From: Berberis thunbergii
Taxonomy: Eukaryota; Streptophyta; Magnoliopsida; Ranunculales; Berberidaceae
Direction of reading: 5' to 3'
Assembly (NCBI GenBank): GCA_003290165.1
Contig: QNQO01000836.1
Span: 124,001 to 188,000 of the forward strand
Length of the DNA: 64,000 nucleotides
The stretch's first letter is position 1, and every line of letters begins with the position of its first letter. The position numbers were made by a program, and so were the translations under genes. Below, one piece after another: positions 54,225 through 64,000 of the stretch. The notes under the pieces are model-generated. The model ran no database searches, was not told the DNA's origin, and saw only the letters and a list, made by a program, of their open reading frames with translations.

Positions 54225-54733
54225 TGATGCGTCCAAAATCTGGTACCCTATAAGATTGACCTACAATACCACCTTTTGGTGGCTGAAGGCACTTCGATCA
54301 GTAATTTAGTTGGAGATGGAGATAAATTATGACAGAACTCAGTTAAAATTGCATAACTTTGTCGAAATTTCCCTTTACCTTATATAATAGTCGTTATTAA
54401 TTCTCTACGTGACTTAAGCATGTCAGGCACAGCGATGGGAAACATTTTTTGTAACAGTCTCCACCTTGATGAAGATACGTCCTCGGAGGCGTAACTCCCT
54501 CTACGACTTTTTTTTCCTTTAACGTTCATCCTTGTTAATAATAAACTTTATTGGGCCTGGATTTGGGCTTCTAACTATGATTTAATCTGATGGGCCCTGT
54601 TTGGGCTTTTATTACTGGATCCACCCTTTCTGGGCTTTGTGAATTGGCTTGGTATTGAAATATTTGGTCCTCGCGATGGATGATCTTTGTCGCGTGTACG
54701 ATTTTGAGGGCAATGTTATTTGATGTATCATCA
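54225..54733 (-). repeat. 5' LTR of Tat-C
   Basis: 509 bp with plus-strand ends TGATGCGTCCAAAATCTGG and TTGATGTATCATCA. It shares both ends with the other Tat LTRs (TGATGC and TATCATCA) and the words TACAATACCACCTTTTGGTG in place of GGACCACCGTTGTGG, so it is a more distant relative. The primer site directly adjoins its left end. To its right, Athila-2 RNase H resumes at once. Confidence 0.85.
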
Positions 54734-54946
54734 TTAATTATTATGCTAATCGAACTCTACAGGACACGCAACTTAATTACTCCACCACGGAGAACGAGTT
54801 ATTGGCTATTGTCTTTGCCTTAGACAAATTTAGGTCGTACCTTTAGACAACTGCAAAGGTTTTACAGTATTGCTTTTATTGGCCAACTATTTTTTGTGAC
54901 ACCCATGCATTTTGTGCTACATGTGACAAATGCCAACAAATGGACC
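54734..54946 (+). pseudogene. Athila-2 RNase H/integrase scrap between two Tat insertions
   Basis: The plus strand reads [20 protein letters not shown] and [15 protein letters not shown], a stop, then VLQYCFYWPTIF and HAFCATCDKCQQM. The first part completes the RNase H seen before 41712. The second is the integrase zinc finger, joined after an internal deletion of most of RNase H. At 54947 the text stops at the Tat-D LTR. The scrap is decisive for the nesting order. Confidence 0.9.
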
Positions 54947-55624
54947 TGATGCAATCATTTTTCGTTCCATGCTTTGACCTAGTTCCTGCTGACCTACACA
55001 AGTAACACATGTGAGCCACGGACTGCCGTTGTGGTGGCCGATGGCTTTCCGATGCTAAAGTCAGACAAAGATTTGAAGAAGGTATAATGTTGTAACAAGG
55101 AATTTGTAGTGTCCCTTAGCTTACCAACCTCATTTCTTATTTATAGTGCAAGGAGTCCGAGTTCTACTAGGCCATCGTAGGCGTAGTTTAGGTAGGAGAT
55201 CTTCGTGGAGATCCTCCTCTAATTAGGAGTCGTATTGTAGAAGGGAAGTTCCCTATTTGCCTTGTGTGCTTAGATACATGGGAGATAGTTCCCAACGCGA
55301 GAGCAATCCGTAGAAGGAACATTCCTAGTATGGGAGGTACTCTGGCATTTGCTCCCTAGTTGGTACTAGAGAGTAGGTGTGGTTGCCCGTCCGAAGCTAT
55401 TTCTCAAGATACTTTCCTTAGTAAAACTTATGGGTATTGAGGATAGATGTGAGAAGTGTGGGTTAGCATGTTTTGAGAATTTGGGTTGGCTTGGTGAACT
55501 GAATTGAACGTGCTTATAACCGTTTGGGCCGGATCAGTGTTGGTCTGACGCTAGGGCCTGTAATTCCTTGAGATCATCAGGACACGTGTATGGCTCAGGG
55601 ATGCGATTGTTTTGTGTATCATCA
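54947..55624 (-). repeat. 3' LTR of Tat-D
   Basis: 678 bp, ends TGATGCAATCATTTTTCG and TTGTGTATCATCA. On the plus strand it is followed by CTACTCCCCACGAG, which on the minus strand is a purine tract (CTCGTGGGGAGTAG) leading into the LTR. This identifies it as the 3' LTR of a minus-strand element extending to the right. The element's gag-pol and 5' LTR are not found; the Athila tail resumes after 58100, so Tat-D is deleted down to LTR and opposite-strand ORF. Confidence 0.85.
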
Positions 55625-55873
55625 TCTACTCCCCACGAGTAAGTAGGCCATCACATCGATTCACTAAGTCTAAAGGGATGCGCCGCTCATGATGATTGCA
55701 TCTGAATCGTTGCTTGAGTCGCGCGCTGCCTTAATTGAATCTGGGTTGGTTCAATAGAAAAGTGGCAGGAACCCAACCTCTATTTGGGTCATCCGCAGTG
55801 TAGAGCCTGACACTTTCACTTTTTTTGCTTTCGAAGATATTGTTCTGATTAGAAAAGATTTTTCATCTACTTC

Positions 55874-58099
55874 ATGGCCCAGCAAAACCTTCTTGATGAC
55901 ACAATCTTGGCCAAGGTCTTAAAGTTTTTCAAAGACAAGTTGTAGTCCGAGTCTAGCGTTGCTGAAATTTGTACGAAGTTTGGAGCCCCTGAGGACCTGT
56001 CGTTGTATATCCTGACGGGTGACCAAACGCCAATGTCGCCTCCAGCTGGTTTAATCTGCTTGCATCGTGGTATGCTTCAAACTGGGGTACATTTTTTAGT
56101 TTTCGGCGTGATTTGGGAGTTCCTGGATCTTCTAGGGATCCCTTCGGCCCAGTTAGGGCCTAATGGATATAGGATCATCCTCATGATTCTGATCAGCGCT
56201 AAGGAGGTCGGTGTTACCGTGACTCGGTGGATAATTTAGTTGTTGACTTGTCCTCGGTTGAAGGGTAATGTTGTCTGTAAGATAACGCCGCAGACTTGCT
56301 TCGTTAATCTGCCTAATGATTTCAAAGTTTTTGCAGAAGTGCGGCTTCTTAGCCCCTGCGGATTCGAAGTATTTTTTATTTAAGGGTTGTCAGCTGGAGT
56401 GACTGTTCAGGCAGTTTCTTAAGTTTAACCCTTTCCTCATGACTTTGATGTGCTTGATGGCAGGTTAACTGATCATTGCTTGTGTTGTTTTTTTTGGAAG
56501 GAAGGTCTCCAACAACTCTTCTCACCTTAGCAGAGCAAAACACCATGGAGATGTTCCGCCTCTTGCCGAAAAAGAACATAGTCGATGTTATAAGAGTTTC
56601 CAACTTCATTCGTAGTTGGCTGTGGGACAACTGACACGTTGCTCCCACTATGTACCAAAGATTGCGAATTAAGTTGGAAGGCGGGGCCTCTTCAAGGAAG
56701 ATGAAGGCTACTGGGGCCAAAGCTCCCATTCAGTCTAATGCGGAGGAGCCGTCTGAGACGCTTGCCTCTTTTGTGAGGAATAGGTCCCATGTTAGAGCTA
56801 GGTCATCCTCGGCATGATCTGTTCCAGTGAGAAAAGAGTGCAAGTTTGCTAGGCTTGTTGGGGTGAAGAATGATGTTTTCGGCTTGGAGAAAGATTATCT
56901 GTGGTACACAGGAGTTGTAGACAGGTCAAACCTTAGTGACGCGCAGGTCCAAGCTCTAAATGATCATCTGGTATGGGTTGCAATGGCACCTTCCGCTGGT
57001 GCTGATTCGTGTGGGACTGTTCCGGTAGAAGGCTTTTCTAAAAATTAGCCTTAGATTTTAGAACCTGATCGCCCCATTGTTGCTTCGCCTGAGAGTGGCC
57101 GCGGTACTGGCCATGTCTCTTGCAGTCTGAATTGCTCATTGTCTCACTCTAGGCCACAGCTAGAAGTGTTGGAGGGTCCTTTTTATAATTCGCTCCCTCC
57201 TCTCCCTCCGGATCTTATCAAGTCGTCCCGCACCAAAGGGTCGGTTATTAGGGAAAAGGGGAAGGCCACGGTGGAGAGCCTGAAGATGGTGGCAATCCTG
57301 AAGAGTGTTGCTGGCGTGATTCCTGATCCGAGGATCCTTCATTCGAATGCACGGATAAGCCTATTTTCCCTGGACTTGGTGAAGACGAGTTCATAAGTAG
57401 CCTTCACAACTAGTTAATGGATTGCATTCCAAATCCCAAAGAGGATACACTAGAAGGATGTATGGACAAGGGCTTGAAGTACCTTATGCTGGGTATGTCT
57501 CACTTGAGCCACATGGTCGTTGTTGGGACAGAAGTCGAGGTGGCTCATGAGAGGGTATACACCTTGGAGCATGTCTTCTCGCATATGCAGGCACTGTATT
57601 CTAATGCGCTTTATGAAATTGATCGGTTACAGAAGCGGGCTGAGGGGCTTGCCTGAAGGACCTTGAGCATGATCTATCTGAGGCGGTGTCCGAGAGAGAT
57701 AGACTCTCACAGGAGTTGGACTGGAACCGCCGCAATGTAGAGGTTACACAGGAAGTTACGGCTAAGGTGCGTTTTAAACTGTGGTCTCTTGCTGAAGAGA
57801 ATGCTATGAAGGAGGTTGTCTGGGCTGTTCAAAAACAACAATTAGAATCCAATGTGGGGTTCTATGTTCGAGAGGCGAGGAAGGCAAGGACCAGCTCGAA
57901 TTGGAGTTGCATGAGCTTAGTGTTATGAATAGCAGTTTGGCCAGAGCAGTCCCAGGTCGATGCGCTGACTAGCAAGTTGGAGCTATTGGAGCGTGAACTT
58001 GTTGACGTGAAGGTGCGCGAGGAGGAACTCCTTCAGGAAAAAGGAAAATGCGAGTTCCGCTGGGTTGTACATTGCAAGTTAGAGTTGTTGGCGCTTTAA
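55874..58099 (+). pseudogene. Opposite-strand ORF of Tat-D (PF04195-like domain plus coiled coil)
   Basis: ATG at 55874 begins MAQQNLLDDTILAKVLKFFK; a stop follows after 23 codons. The frame at 56003 onward, within the same gene, reads SLYILTGDQTPMSPPAGLIC, LHRGMLQTGVHFLVF, a FLDLLGIPSAQLGPNGYRII block and AKEVGVTVT. This is the profile of the 'putative gypsy type transposon' domain (PF04195-like): a P-G-- box, F--GLRFPL, L---PAQL-PN-WR. After several stops the text becomes charged helices (LEHVFSHMQALYSNALYEID; LSQELDWNRRNVEVTQEV) and ends HCKLELLAL at a stop (58097-58099). A TATA-like CTATTTGGGT lies about 90 bp upstream. Function is unknown. Confidence 0.75.
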
Positions 58100-58621
58100 A
58101 CCATTCTTAGAGTTTCCCACATCAGAAGTCGAGGTTGATGTGTTTCTATTAGAGAATCATGTGTATTCGGATTAAGGAACTATTTATCTACAACCATGAC
58201 CTTATGGGTACTCTATGTGTTTCTTCGGGTTGACGATGTTAAACCAAGCACTCTTGGGAAGCTTCAGTTGGGTCATTATGGTTAGTCTGGATTGATTTTC
58301 AAGTTCTTTCCAGTTTCATTTCACTCATACTCATTAGCTTCGTAACCGTTTTGACTTACAATTGGTACATTTTTCTTTTTTTTCGTTTGAGCATTTTTTA
58401 AATGTTTTTATCAATTTCTCATGTTGAGTCCACAGATCTTATGTTTTTTAGCGTTTATTGGTGGATGATTTCTTCGAAATTGGTAAAAACTTCACCAAGG
58501 TAATATCACTCTAACCCTCATATTTTTCTTTTTCCTTCATTTGCCATGATTATTCTTATTATACATTGAGGACAATGTACTTCACAGCTATATTGATTTT
58601 TTTTAATTTATATTTTTTAAA
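58100..58621 (+). other. Athila-2 sequence downstream of pol
   Basis: TTGACGATGTTAAACCAAGC and a GGGAAGCTTCAGTTGGGT block near 58225-58275 is a decayed form of the motif that follows pol in Athila elements (compare 18290-18325). CATTGAGGACAATGTACTTC near 58565 matches the TGAGGACAATGTTAGG motif at 18425. It shows that Athila-2 resumes here after Tat-D. Confidence 0.7.
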
Positions 58622-58966
58622 AAATTGGTCGTTGACCCTTTTTATTATTTTATTTAAGGCTAACACAAACCAGGCCCGAAGGCTACAATATTGTTGCCAC
58701 TTAATATCCTGGTCCCTTCCATCACGCATGGAGACTTTCTTTCGTTCCGGTCCATCACCTCCACCTCGCATGAAGACTTGTTTTTGCTTCACCCCGGTCC
58801 AGTCCATCTAAGCATCTACATTCAATACCCAGAGGCTTGTCAACGACGGAGCACTTGTGCTCCTAATAATCGAGTGAAAAGTCACAAAATCTTAACTGGT
58901 GAGTCTCGAACCCGCGACCTCTCACAAGAAGAGTGGATGTCCGACCAACTGAGCTAAAATTGGTGG
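58622..58966 (-). mobile_element. tRNA-derived SINE, copy 2
   Basis: It aligns with the SINE at 1875-2219 from GGTCGTTGACCCTTTTTATT to AACTGAGCTAAAATTGGTGG. The tRNA-like head is at the right, on the minus strand, with A-box TAGCTCAGTTGG and B-box GGGTTCGAGACTC. It has an internal direct duplication of about 45 bp not present in copy 1 (CATGGAGACTTTCTTTCG and CATGAAGACTTGTTTTTGC). No clean target duplication was found; CTATATTGATT on the left and CTATACTAATT on the right are only similar. It lies in the Athila-2 3' region. Confidence 0.85.
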
Positions 58967-60127
58967 ACCAACTATACTAATTAATTATTGTATTCTACTC
59001 AATCTCTATTGAATACGTAGATGATTTTGGTAATTGTGAAAAAAATTTATTTGAAAATGCATTCAAAATCTAAAGTTCCTTTCCAATGAAGAGAATATGC
59101 TTTTAAATTTGAGAACATACATGCTATTACTTGTCACATTGATATTTTAATAGGAACATAAGGTTTGATATTATCTTTATGTTAAATATATTTCATGAGA
59201 TTTTTCAACTCGATTGTTCTTGCACTATAACCCAAGTCAACATAATTTGAAGTGGATGAGTGAGATTTAAAAAAAAATATTGATGCTTCAAAATAAAAGA
59301 TACGAATAAGAATTGAGAACGAAGAAAAAAAATTATTCAGTGCCCTATGTGTTTATTAAAGGGTGTATATCCTATTTTCAGTTTTGTTGTCCATAATCCA
59401 AGACCCATTATAGCCTAATAATGACCTAATTGATCTCAAGCAAAGGTTCAATTCATAGATGTGGAGATTTAATAGACAAGAACTATGGTGGTTGATTCAA
59501 CATTCTCAGTAATTGATATTCATGTTCATGAAATCATATTCATTTCATTATTTGAAAAATCTGTTCCATAATTTATTTTTTCCTCACATATGAATTGAGT
59601 TATAAATACCACTCTCTGAGTGGTTCATTTCAAAGTGACATGAGAAATTTGTAGTCAAAGAGTATTTTCTAAAGGTGATCTAGTCGTGTCTTTACTGTAA
59701 GAAGAGTTATGTTGATAAAGCTATACACACACACTTCGAGTTGAGAAAGATGATGAAATTTATTTAACCTTTGGATACTATTAAATTGTTGTTAAAATCT
59801 ATTGATATACTATTGTAACATTGTTAGTTGTTTTTCTTAAATTTTTTTTTGGCAATTAGATAATTACTCTTAGGAAAATGAAGTAGAGAGACCATGTATT
59901 TGCAAATTGTTTTAGAAATTAGGTTTTCTTCTATAGAGTCAGTAATGTTTTGGGTAAAATTTTTGAAAACTCTCACGAGAAAATAACTTGTCTACTAGAG
60001 GTAATCTAGGGGTTTAAAGCCTTGTTGCACATTTAAGGTAAGTGCAACCGATGATTCTTGCATAAGTGATTTAGGATTTTATTTTTGTTTTACGCGAGGA
60101 CCAGCACAATATAGGTTTGGGGGTGTT
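58967..60127 (+). other. Athila-2 3' non-coding region
   Basis: AT-rich sequence with no reading frame of note, as is usual between pol and 3' LTR in Athila elements. It ends in ATAGGTTTGGGGGTGTT, a purine-rich tract directly before the 3' LTR. Confidence 0.6.
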
Positions 60128-60205
60128 TGATATTCACATAATTATTACATAAAATATCTTCTAGTGTATATTTGTTGGTATTTTGATATCATATTTCATT
60201 CTAAT
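60128..60205 (+). repeat. Start of Athila-2 3' LTR, interrupted
   Basis: The first 33 bases equal those of the 5' LTR at 34658, and similarity continues to CATATTTCATTCTAATTA (compare 34721-34738). At 60206 Tat-E begins. The remaining 2.1 kb of this LTR should be found beyond the window. Confidence 0.9.
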
Positions 60206-60889
60206 TAATGCATTCGATTTTCGTTCCCTGCTTTGACCTTGACCTGCAAACCTTCTGACCTGCACAAGGAACACACGTGAGCCACGAACCACCGTTGTGG
60301 TGGCCGATGGCACTCCGGTGCTAAAGTCAGATAGGGATCTGAGGAAGGCGAATTGTTGTAAACAGAGAATTTGTAGCGTACCTTAGCTTACCAACCTCAT
60401 GTCTTATTTACATTGGAGTCCTTGTTCAACCAAGCCATCGATGGCGTAGTTTAGGGAAGAAGATCTTCATGGAGATCCTTATCTAATTAGAAGTTGTACT
60501 GTGAATGGAAGTTTCCTTGTTAGCCTTGTGCGCCTAGATGCGCGGGAGATAGTTCCCAATAAGAGAATAGTCCATAGATGGAAGTTTTTATGTGCAACGT
60601 ATACTCTGGTATTTACTTTCTAGTTGGAAGCAAAGTGTTACTGTTTTGCCTGTCCAAAATTGATCCTAGAGATACTTGCCTTAATAGGGCTTACGGGTGT
60701 TGAGGATAGCAGTGAGATTTGTGGGATTAGCAAGTTGTAATGATTTGGGTTCGTCTGGTGAACAACATTGTCCGAGCTTAGAATCACTTGGACCGGATTA
60801 GTGTTAGGCTGACGCTTGGGCCTATTATTTCTCGAGATCATCATGACACGTGTACATTGTGGAAGATAAAATGTTTTGGTATATCATCA
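60206..60889 (-). repeat. 3' LTR of Tat-E
   Basis: 684 bp, with plus-strand start TAATGCATTCGATTTTCG (first G of TGATGC mutated) and end TTTGGTATATCATCA. It closely resembles the LTRs at 51382 and 54947, including CACGAACCACCGTTGTGGTG. CTACTCCCTCGAG follows, the minus-strand polypurine tract. It is inserted in the Athila-2 3' LTR, and its element continues to the right beyond the window. Confidence 0.85.
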
Positions 60890-61151
60890 GCTACTCCCTC
60901 GAGTTAGTGGGCCATCGCATCGGTTCACTAAGTCACTTATTGGAAAGATACACCGCTCATGATGATCGAGTTTAAATCACTGCTTGAGCTGTGCGCTTCA
61001 TTAATTAAGTATTCACCCGTTCATTGGAGAAGAGATGGGAAACCAATCCCTATTTAGATCCTCTCTTCTGCGGAGACTAACTCTTCCATTTCTTTGCTTT
61101 TAGAGATTTTGTTATCTTCGTCTTTTTATTGAAGGCTTGTTCACCATTTTC

Positions 61152-63228
61152 ATGGCTTGCCAAAACCATCTTGATGATGAGATTTGGCAAAGGGCATTGA
61201 GTTTTTCGAAAAGTCAATTTTCGAGTCGGGCCTTGATGAAATTTGAAAGACGTTTAGGGTCTTTGAGGACCTGCCATTATATTCTATGAAAGATGATCAG
61301 ACGTCGATGTTTCCTCCGGAAGGGTTCGTCTATTTGCACTGCGGAATACTTCAAACTAGAATCCATTTTTCTGTTCTAGAATAGATTTGGGGCTTCTTGG
61401 AGTTCCTTGAAATCATTCCTGCCCAGTTAGTGTCCAATGGATACATGAACACCCTTATTATTTTGATCAGAGTAGGATGCTGGCATCTGTGTGACTTCGT
61501 GGGTGATTCAGTTGCTGACTTCTCGGTTGAATGATCACGCCATTTGTAAGACGACGTCGTCGGCCTGTTTCAGGAAGTTTTCAAATGACTTCAAGTTCTG
61601 GCAGAAATATTGTTTCTTGGCTCCTTCGGATTCAAAGTACTCAAGTAAGGGGTCATCCGCTTGTGCAGGAGTTCAGACCACTTTTTTAGTGTAGCTTCAG
61701 GTTTTGATCTCGTTGCTTTGATTGAATGTTGATCATCGCATATGTTTCATCGCAGGAAGGTTCCCTACTACCCCTCTTTCTCTAGAGGAGCAAGACAATT
61801 TGAAGACATTCCACGACATGCCGAAGATGAGTGTGGAAGAAGCCATATGTCCTACTAACTTCATTCAATGTGGTTTGTGGGCCAACTGGCACGTGGCCCC
61901 ACTCTTTAAGGAACGCCAAAGGTTAAGTCTGAAGATGGAGCCCCTTCCAAAAAGTGGAAGTCTTCCCAAGTTAAGGCTCCTATTTGTCTGACACGGAGAG
62001 GCTTTCTGAAACACTCGCCTCCTTTGTGAGTTCGAAGAGGTCCCACACTAGGACTGAGTTGGCTCCCAAATGGTCTGCTCCAGTCAGGGAGAAGCATGAA
62101 CTTGGTCAGCCTGCCAAGGCGGAGGCTGAAGTATCCTAATGGGAGAGAGACCACCTACGATTAGCAAGGGTTGAAGATACATGGAACTTGAGTGCCAAGC
62201 AGGCTGAAGCTTTGAGTGAGAAGTTGATGTCTGTTGTTGTGGTGGCTTTTACTGGTGCTGACTAATCCAGAAGCGTTCTATTGGTGGTCCTTGATGAGGA
62301 TTCGCCTGAGGTCCCAAAGTTCAATCGTTCTACTGATATGCCATTCAATATAGGTCGCGAAAATGCTGGCCATCCTTCCTGTAGTTTGCATTGTTCCCCA
62401 TCTCGTTCCAGATTGTATATGTAATGGAGGGTTTGTTGGACAATTCACTTCCATTTCTTCTTTTCGACTATGCAAAAGTTGTATTCTGATGCTCTTTTTG
62501 AAATTGAGCTGCTGAGGAAGCAGATCAAAAAGAAGAGGCTGGAATAGTCAGCCGATGTTGCTGAGACTCAGAGGGTTCATCTAGAATCCCTAGAGTCTGA
62601 TTTGGCAGAGGTGGTGTTCACAAAGGACAAATTCAAGCAAGAATTGGATCTGTCGTGATCTGGAGGTTGCACAGGAACCAGCGGCTAAGATGCGCTCTGA
62701 GTTTCTGTTTTTTGTTAAGGAGAACGCCATGAAGGAGACTAAATGGGTTGCTCAGAGACAGCAGTTAAAAGTCGACGTGGAATTCATCGCTCAGGTAGTG
62801 AAGAAGGTTGAAGACTAAATTCAACTGGAGCAACATGAGGTCAGCGTTGTTAAGAGTACTCTAGCTACAGAGGAGTATTAGGTTGATGAGCTGACCGACA
62901 AGCTGGAGCTGTTGGAGCGTGAACTTGCTATAGCAAGGGCACGCGAGGAAGAGCTTTTCAAGGCCCAAGGCAAGTGTGAATTATGTCGGGTCGTGCATGG
63001 GAAATTAGAGTTGCTGGCACTGATGAAGGAATAGCATCTGGAATGATACCTTGCGTATAGTAAGAAGATGTCATACGCAGACTTAGTAGTAGTCTCTACG
63101 TCATCAGAAGAAGTAGGTGATCTGGATCTTGATGTTCAAATTGAGGCGCATACGGACGTAGCTCCAGCCTTTTCCTCTGTTAAGCTTAGTTCTCCTGTTT
63201 TTGTACCCCCACCTAGAAAGGAATAGAT
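61152..63228 (+). pseudogene. Opposite-strand ORF of Tat-E (PF04195-like domain plus coiled coil)
   Basis: ATG at 61152 starts MACQNHLDDEIWQ, matching MAQQNLLDDTI of Tat-D. The domain follows in shifting frames: a DQTSMFPPEGF-like box near 61290-61330, FLEFLEIIPAQLVSNGY-like text near 61400-61445, then KTTSSACFRKFSNDFKFWQK and LSLEEQDNLKTFHDMPKMSV. The helical second half (about 62460-63030) contains ELTDKLELLERELAIARARE, similar to the LTSKLELLERELVDVKVRE of Tat-D. The end appears to be a stop at about 63226 after VPPPRKE. A TATA-like CTATTTAGATC lies about 100 bp upstream of the ATG. No continuous product remains. Confidence 0.7.
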
Positions 63229-64000
63229 TTTTGTGCACTTGTAATTTTTTGTTTCAACTATTAATGAAAACAAGTTTATTTTGAGTACACTTTGTACCCA
63301 TATTTTGTTCGGTCTCTCTGTCTCACGCTTTCCATTTTGCTCTGTCAATTTACTTTGGCACAGGTCTGGTTGGGTTAGCAGGAAGCCGAGTGGTCTGTCT
63401 GCTGCTGAGAGTTTGACAATTTATGTTGCGAGTGATTTTGTCTTGTTCTTTTATGAAGTCTTAGAGTCATTATCACTCAGCTACATCCAATCGTGGGTGT
63501 TATGCGGATGGTTTAACAGTGGGCTATGTTACCTAAGTCGTACCTCATCCTTTAGGTAAGCCTTTGGAGACTTAAGTTGTATATCTGACTGTTGGTTGCG
63601 GTTGCTGGCATGAGTGAACTGTGGTAGCCGAGCACATGTGTTGTCTCTGAGCTAGAGCGCTGGTCCCGAGTCAGGTTTCGTAAGCTTGGGCTGACATTCC
63701 ATGTAGCGTTCGTCAGCGTGTCAGTTGGTTGATTATTAGGTCAGCGTGAGTGGCCATTGCTAATAATAAAATGTCAGCTTGTGTGAGCGTGAAGACGTTG
63801 CATGAGCTATGATTTATTTCGGCGACCGTTGTTTTGAAAGGACGCAGTGATCACGTGGCAAGCTGTCGAAATCAGATCAGGATTGATTGGGCCCCCACCT
63901 TCCAAACCATTTAAATCCGCGCAAAGCGGATTACAGTTTAGGGATGTGAGAATTCAGCAATCGTGGTCTACTGAAAAGCGACAATCCCGTGCGAGGTGTC
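63229..64000. other. Tat-E interior beyond the opposite-strand ORF
   Basis: AATGAAAACAAG near 63263 may be a poly(A) signal for the ORF. The rest is relatively GC-rich with recurring words such as GTCAGCGTG (63711-63719 region and 63742-63750), GTCAGCTTGTGTGAGCG and TAATAATAAAATG. By position it corresponds to the tandem-repeat zone of the other Tat copies. No coding motif found. Confidence 0.45.

Larger units (their letters stand above)
34658..60205 (+). mobile_element. Athila-like Ty3/gypsy retrotransposon, nested host (Athila-2)
   Basis: It starts with a 2.17-kb LTR (TGATATTCACATAATTATTA at 34658). The 3' LTR begins with the same 33 bases at 60128 but is interrupted at 60206 by another element. 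In between lie, on the plus strand, gag, protease, reverse transcriptase and RNase H (to about 41770), a further RNase H/integrase scrap (54734-54946) and 3' non-coding sequence (58100-60127). These pieces are separated by minus-strand Tat elements. All genes are broken. It sits inside the reverse transcriptase of Tat-A. Confidence 0.85.

Noticed and set aside
63136..63348. 70-codon minus-strand frame near the right end
   Set aside because: It is antisense to the tail of the Tat-E opposite-strand ORF and has no motif.

Overview
This window is nuclear DNA of a flowering plant, probably a eudicot. It is AT-rich and made almost entirely of transposable elements nested inside one another. The evidence is Ty1/copia, Ty3/gypsy Athila-like and Tat-like retrotransposons, CACTA (En/Spm) DNA transposons, tRNA-derived SINEs, and fragments of typical plant genes (AP2 factor, F-box, PIN, chromomethylase, RDR6-like). 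Nearly every long reading frame belongs to a transposon and is broken. No intact host gene, rRNA, genuine tRNA gene or CRISPR array was seen. Such a landscape suggests heterochromatin, though chromosomal position cannot be read from the sequence.

Layout: 1-384 is the 3' end of a CACTA element. 412-8060 is the decayed minus-strand transposase region of an older CACTA, interrupted by a SINE (1875-2219). 8893-12478 is a short copia element with 194-bp LTRs and an ATTTT target duplication. 12582-13137 is the 3' part of an AP2-domain gene. 14713-15084 is an F-box pseudogene, cut by a 2.8-kb CACTA-like element (15085-17887). 17895-18640 is an Athila tail.

From 18682 onward the structure is a nest. 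Tat-A (minus strand, LTR at 18682-19265) holds a CACTA-like MITE (19974-20282), a higher-order tandem repeat (20700-21770) and integrase (21890-22918). It is split by an 11-kb CACTA (22919-33895, target duplication GGA) and resumes with RNase H and reverse transcriptase (33896-34657). There it is split again by Athila-2 (34658 to at least 60205). Athila-2 in turn contains Tat-C (about 41775-54733, itself split by Tat-B, about 46600-52055), Tat-D (54947-58099), a second SINE (58622-58966) and, within its 3' LTR, Tat-E (from 60206 to beyond the window).

The most notable object is the 22919-33895 CACTA. It has no visible transposase but carries a same-strand series of host gene fragments, several with splice sites: MBF1, an RDR6-like RNA-dependent RNA polymerase, a nucleoporin NUP1-like piece, the C-terminus of a PIN auxin carrier, an AAAP amino-acid/GABA transporter, and four exons of a chromomethylase. 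Further exon-like pieces were not identified. Two of the captured genes belong to the silencing machinery that normally represses transposons. A second theme is a plus-strand reading frame resembling the 'putative gypsy type transposon' domain (PF04195-like), present in three Tat copies opposite to gag-pol.
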